From: SIG673 sp964520875
GTDB taxonomy: Bacteria; Bacillota; Clostridia; Oscillospirales; CAG-272
Length of the DNA stretch: 7,339 nucleotides
NCBI GenBank assembly: GCA_964520875.1
Contig: CAZFQJ010000085.1
Span: 1 to 7,339, forward strand
Direction of reading: 5' to 3'
The notes below the pieces were generated by a model. That model was not told the DNA's origin. It worked only from the letters and a program-made list of their open reading frames with translations, and did not search any database. Shown here piece by piece: positions 5,727-7,339 of this stretch. Positions within the stretch are counted from its first letter, which is position 1; each line of letters opens with the position of its first letter. Made by a program: the position numbers and the translations under genes.

Positions 5727-6187
5727 ACACAAGCGAAGAATTACTGCGTATAGAGGACGTGCTTGAAAGAGACGGCGTATTCGTGAGTACTACGGTAGGA
5801 AAGAGCATGTATCCGCTCTTAAAGAACCGCAGAGATACCGTTATAATAACCGCGATCGACGGAAAGCGTCTGAAAAAATACGATATACCTTTATATAAGC
5901 GCGGAGAGGATTATGTGCTGCACCGTATAGTTAAGGTAAAAGACGATTCGTATGTTATCCTCGGGGATAACTGCGAGCGTAGGGAATACGGAATAACCGA
6001 CGATCGGATAATAGGTTACGTTACCGGAATATACAGGCGCGAAAAATACGTTAGCCCCGATAACAAATTGTACCGCGCGTATGCCGCGTTTTGGTATTTT
6101 ATATATCCGATAAGGCGTTTGTTCATGATAGCCAAAAGGAAGGCTGCGGGGCTTTTCCGCAGGGTCTTTCCCAAAAAACAAAAATAA
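5723..6187 (+). CDS. S24/S26-family peptidase, signal-peptidase-like with Ser/His arrangement (154 aa)
   Basis: The catalytic Ser box is GKSMYPLL with S28. YVLHRIV places H67 where SipW/ER-type signal peptidases carry His and where bacterial type I enzymes carry Lys. LGDNC follows with D82. This order (S, then HRI, then GDN) is the S24/S26 peptidase fold. Unlike secretory signal peptidases it has no N-terminal membrane anchor. The only hydrophobic stretch is near the C-terminus (about 111-127, aromatic-rich), followed by many Arg/Lys residues, so it may sit on the inner membrane face. No good ribosome binding site precedes ATG 5723; its start overlaps the pqqD-like stop, so it is probably translated by coupling. 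The likely role is cleavage of a peptide recognised by the PqqD-like partner, such as leader removal (inference). A non-proteolytic family member remains possible. Confidence 0.8.
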   Translation: MNTSEELLRIEDVLERDGVFVSTTVGKSMYPLLKNRRDTVIITAIDGKRLKKYDIPLYKRGEDYVLHRIVKVKDDSYVILGDNCERREYGITDDRIIGYVTGIYRREKYVSPDNKLYRAYAAFWYFIYPIRRLFMIAKRKAAGLFRRVFPKKQK

Positions 6188-6242
6188 GAAGAAAAAGATC
6201 GGCGCTAAGACCGACACATTATTTAAACAAGGAGAAGAACCA

Positions 6243-7339
6243 ATGAAGAAGCTGAATTACAGACAGGTACATCTTGATTTTCACACATCTCCCGCAATTC
6301 CCGATATAGGTAAGCGCTTTTCAAGCGAACAGTTTGCAAAGGCTCTTAAGCTCGGACATGTTGATTCGATAACCCTCTTTTCAAAATGCCACCACGGATA
6401 TGCTTATCATCCGTCGAAAGCGAATATCATGCACCCAGGGCTTGATTTTGACCTTTTGGGAGAGCAACTTAAGGTGTGTAAAGAACTGGGCGTGAACGCG
6501 CCGGTCTACCTTTCCGCAGGTCATGACGAAAAGGAAGCTATCGTACATCCCGAATGGCTCAGCGTTCAAAATATCGGCGAAGGGCCCGATTTTGTAAACA
6601 GAGCCTACTATAAGCTTTTCTGCTACAATACGCCGTATCTTGATAAGCTTGCGGATCAGGTGGAAGAGGTAATGATACGTTATAATCCGAGCGGTATCTT
6701 TCTTGATATCTCCTCCGAGCATGCGTGCTACTGTGCAAGTTGTCTTAGGTCTATGCGCGAGAAGGGACTTGATCCGAAAAATCATGACGACGTAATGAAG
6801 CACGCCAAGGACGTGTACGCAAATTACTGCCGCAGAATGGAAGAAGCGGTACATAAACATAACCCCGAAACGACGATATTCCATAACGCCGGAAATATTG
6901 AACGCGGAAGACGCGATATAGCGGGCTTCGATACACATTTGGAGCTTGAATCGCTTCCTACCGGCGGTTGGGGGTACGATCATTTCCCGATGAGCGCGGC
7001 TTACGTAAGAAATCTCGGTAAGGAATATCTCGGAATGACGGGTAAATTCCATACCACCTGGGGAGAGTTCGGCGGCTTTAAGCACCCGAACGCCTTGCGC
7101 TATGAAGCGGCTCTCAGCATAGCTCTCGGCGCGAAATGCTCGATAGGAGATCAGCTCCACCCGTCGGGCGAGATGAACCTTTCAACCTACGAGCTTATCG
7201 GAAAAGCCTATTCCGAGGTAGAAAAGAAGGAAGAATGGTGCCGTGACGCGAAAGCCGTATCGGATATCGCGATACTTTCCGCCGTTGCGGTCAACGGTAA
7301 GACGCCGCAGGCGGAGCTTTCTGATAAGGGCGCGAGCCG
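6243..7339 (+). CDS. probable glycoside hydrolase, 5' part (365 codons visible, runs off the window)
   Basis: The frame is open from ATG 6243 to the right edge without a stop. AAGGAG (6229-6234) sits 8 nt upstream. The N-terminus (VHLDFHTSP, then SITLFSKCHHGYAYHPS) and HPGLDFDLLGEQLK match a TIM-barrel hydrolase type I know from gut Firmicutes. These are usually annotated as putative alpha-L-fucosidase-like or GHL6-type glycosyl hydrolases, often with a beta-galactosidase trimerisation-like domain further on. Later features are GIFLDIS with D155 as a possible catalytic acid, a C162-x-C164-x2-C167 cluster, and FHTTWGEFGG with E275. No signal peptide is visible, so it should act in the cytoplasm on imported oligosaccharides. 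It follows the peptidase gene by 55 nt with no convincing terminator, so it may share the operon, but the kinase/PqqD/peptidase link could be incidental. Substrate and exact family are uncertain. Confidence 0.75.
   Translation, partial: MKKLNYRQVHLDFHTSPAIPDIGKRFSSEQFAKALKLGHVDSITLFSKCHHGYAYHPSKANIMHPGLDFDLLGEQLKVCKELGVNAPVYLSAGHDEKEAIVHPEWLSVQNIGEGPDFVNRAYYKLFCYNTPYLDKLADQVEEVMIRYNPSGIFLDISSEHACYCASCLRSMREKGLDPKNHDDVMKHAKDVYANYCRRMEEAVHKHNPETTIFHNAGNIERGRRDIAGFDTHLELESLPTGGWGYDHFPMSAAYVRNLGKEYLGMTGKFHTTWGEFGGFKHPNALRYEAALSIALGAKCSIGDQLHPSGEMNLSTYELIGKAYSEVEKKEEWCRDAKAVSDIAILSAVAVNGKTPQAELSDKGAS

Noticed and set aside
6188..6242. Possible terminator or small RNA between the peptidase and glycoside hydrolase genes
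   Set aside because: Only a 4-bp TCGG/CCGA pairing is present and no T-run follows it, so there is no support for a terminator.
6381..7160. Long open frame on the minus strand opposite the glycoside hydrolase
   Set aside because: It lies entirely antisense to a gene with strong motifs and a ribosome binding site, and its translation shows no recognisable family.
1..7339. CRISPR array, tRNA, rRNA, riboswitch or transposase gene
   Set aside because: I looked for regular short repeats, cloverleaf-like sequences and transposase motifs and saw none.

Overview
The window looks like a chromosomal segment of a Gram-positive, Clostridia-type (gut Oscillospirales or Lachnospirales-like) bacterium. 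Pointers are strong AGGAGG-type ribosome binding sites, textbook TTGACA/TATAAT promoters, a lipoprotein with an LSSC lipobox, and a PqqD / S24-S26 peptidase / HprK-like gene set that I associate with gut Firmicutes. The taxonomic call is inference; there is no rRNA or marker gene.

Left block (about 1-2330, + strand). It is visibly richer in A/T than the rest and encodes an uncharacterised cell-surface set: the 3' tail of one gene, a small ORF, a 320-residue protein with one membrane segment at each end, a second small ORF, and a 313-residue lipoprotein. The truncated first gene and the two-membrane-segment gene end in similar basic-then-acidic tails. Each is followed by an overlapping small ORF in the same relative frame whose start aligns (MKxxKNxxN). 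This suggests a tandemly duplicated membrane-protein plus small-ORF module. The block ends in a 21-bp perfect hairpin with a TTA loop, which probably terminates transcription from both sides.

Middle block (2380-4456, - strand). A two-gene sugar-phosphate operon: a 406-residue protein joining an XRE-type helix-turn-helix to a PfkB-family sugar kinase, then a class II (zinc) ketose-bisphosphate aldolase. The kinase would make a sugar phosphate and the aldolase would cleave it. The fused DNA-binding domain suggests that the kinase also regulates transcription. The operon has a perfect consensus promoter (TTGACA, 17 nt, TATAAT).

Right block (4687-7339, + strand). It is transcribed divergently from a second near-perfect promoter (TTGACT, 17 nt, TATAAT). 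In order: an HPr-kinase-like P-loop protein, a PqqD-like peptide-recognition protein, an S24/S26-type peptidase with a Ser/His arrangement whose start codon overlaps the pqqD-like stop, and the first 365 codons of a probable glycoside hydrolase that runs off the window. Kinase, recognition domain and protease together resemble the tailoring and leader-handling parts of a peptide-modification system, but no radical SAM enzyme, cyclase or precursor peptide is visible here. The roughly 230-bp divergent control region carries a pair of imperfect inverted boxes, one just upstream of each -35 element; these are candidate operators.
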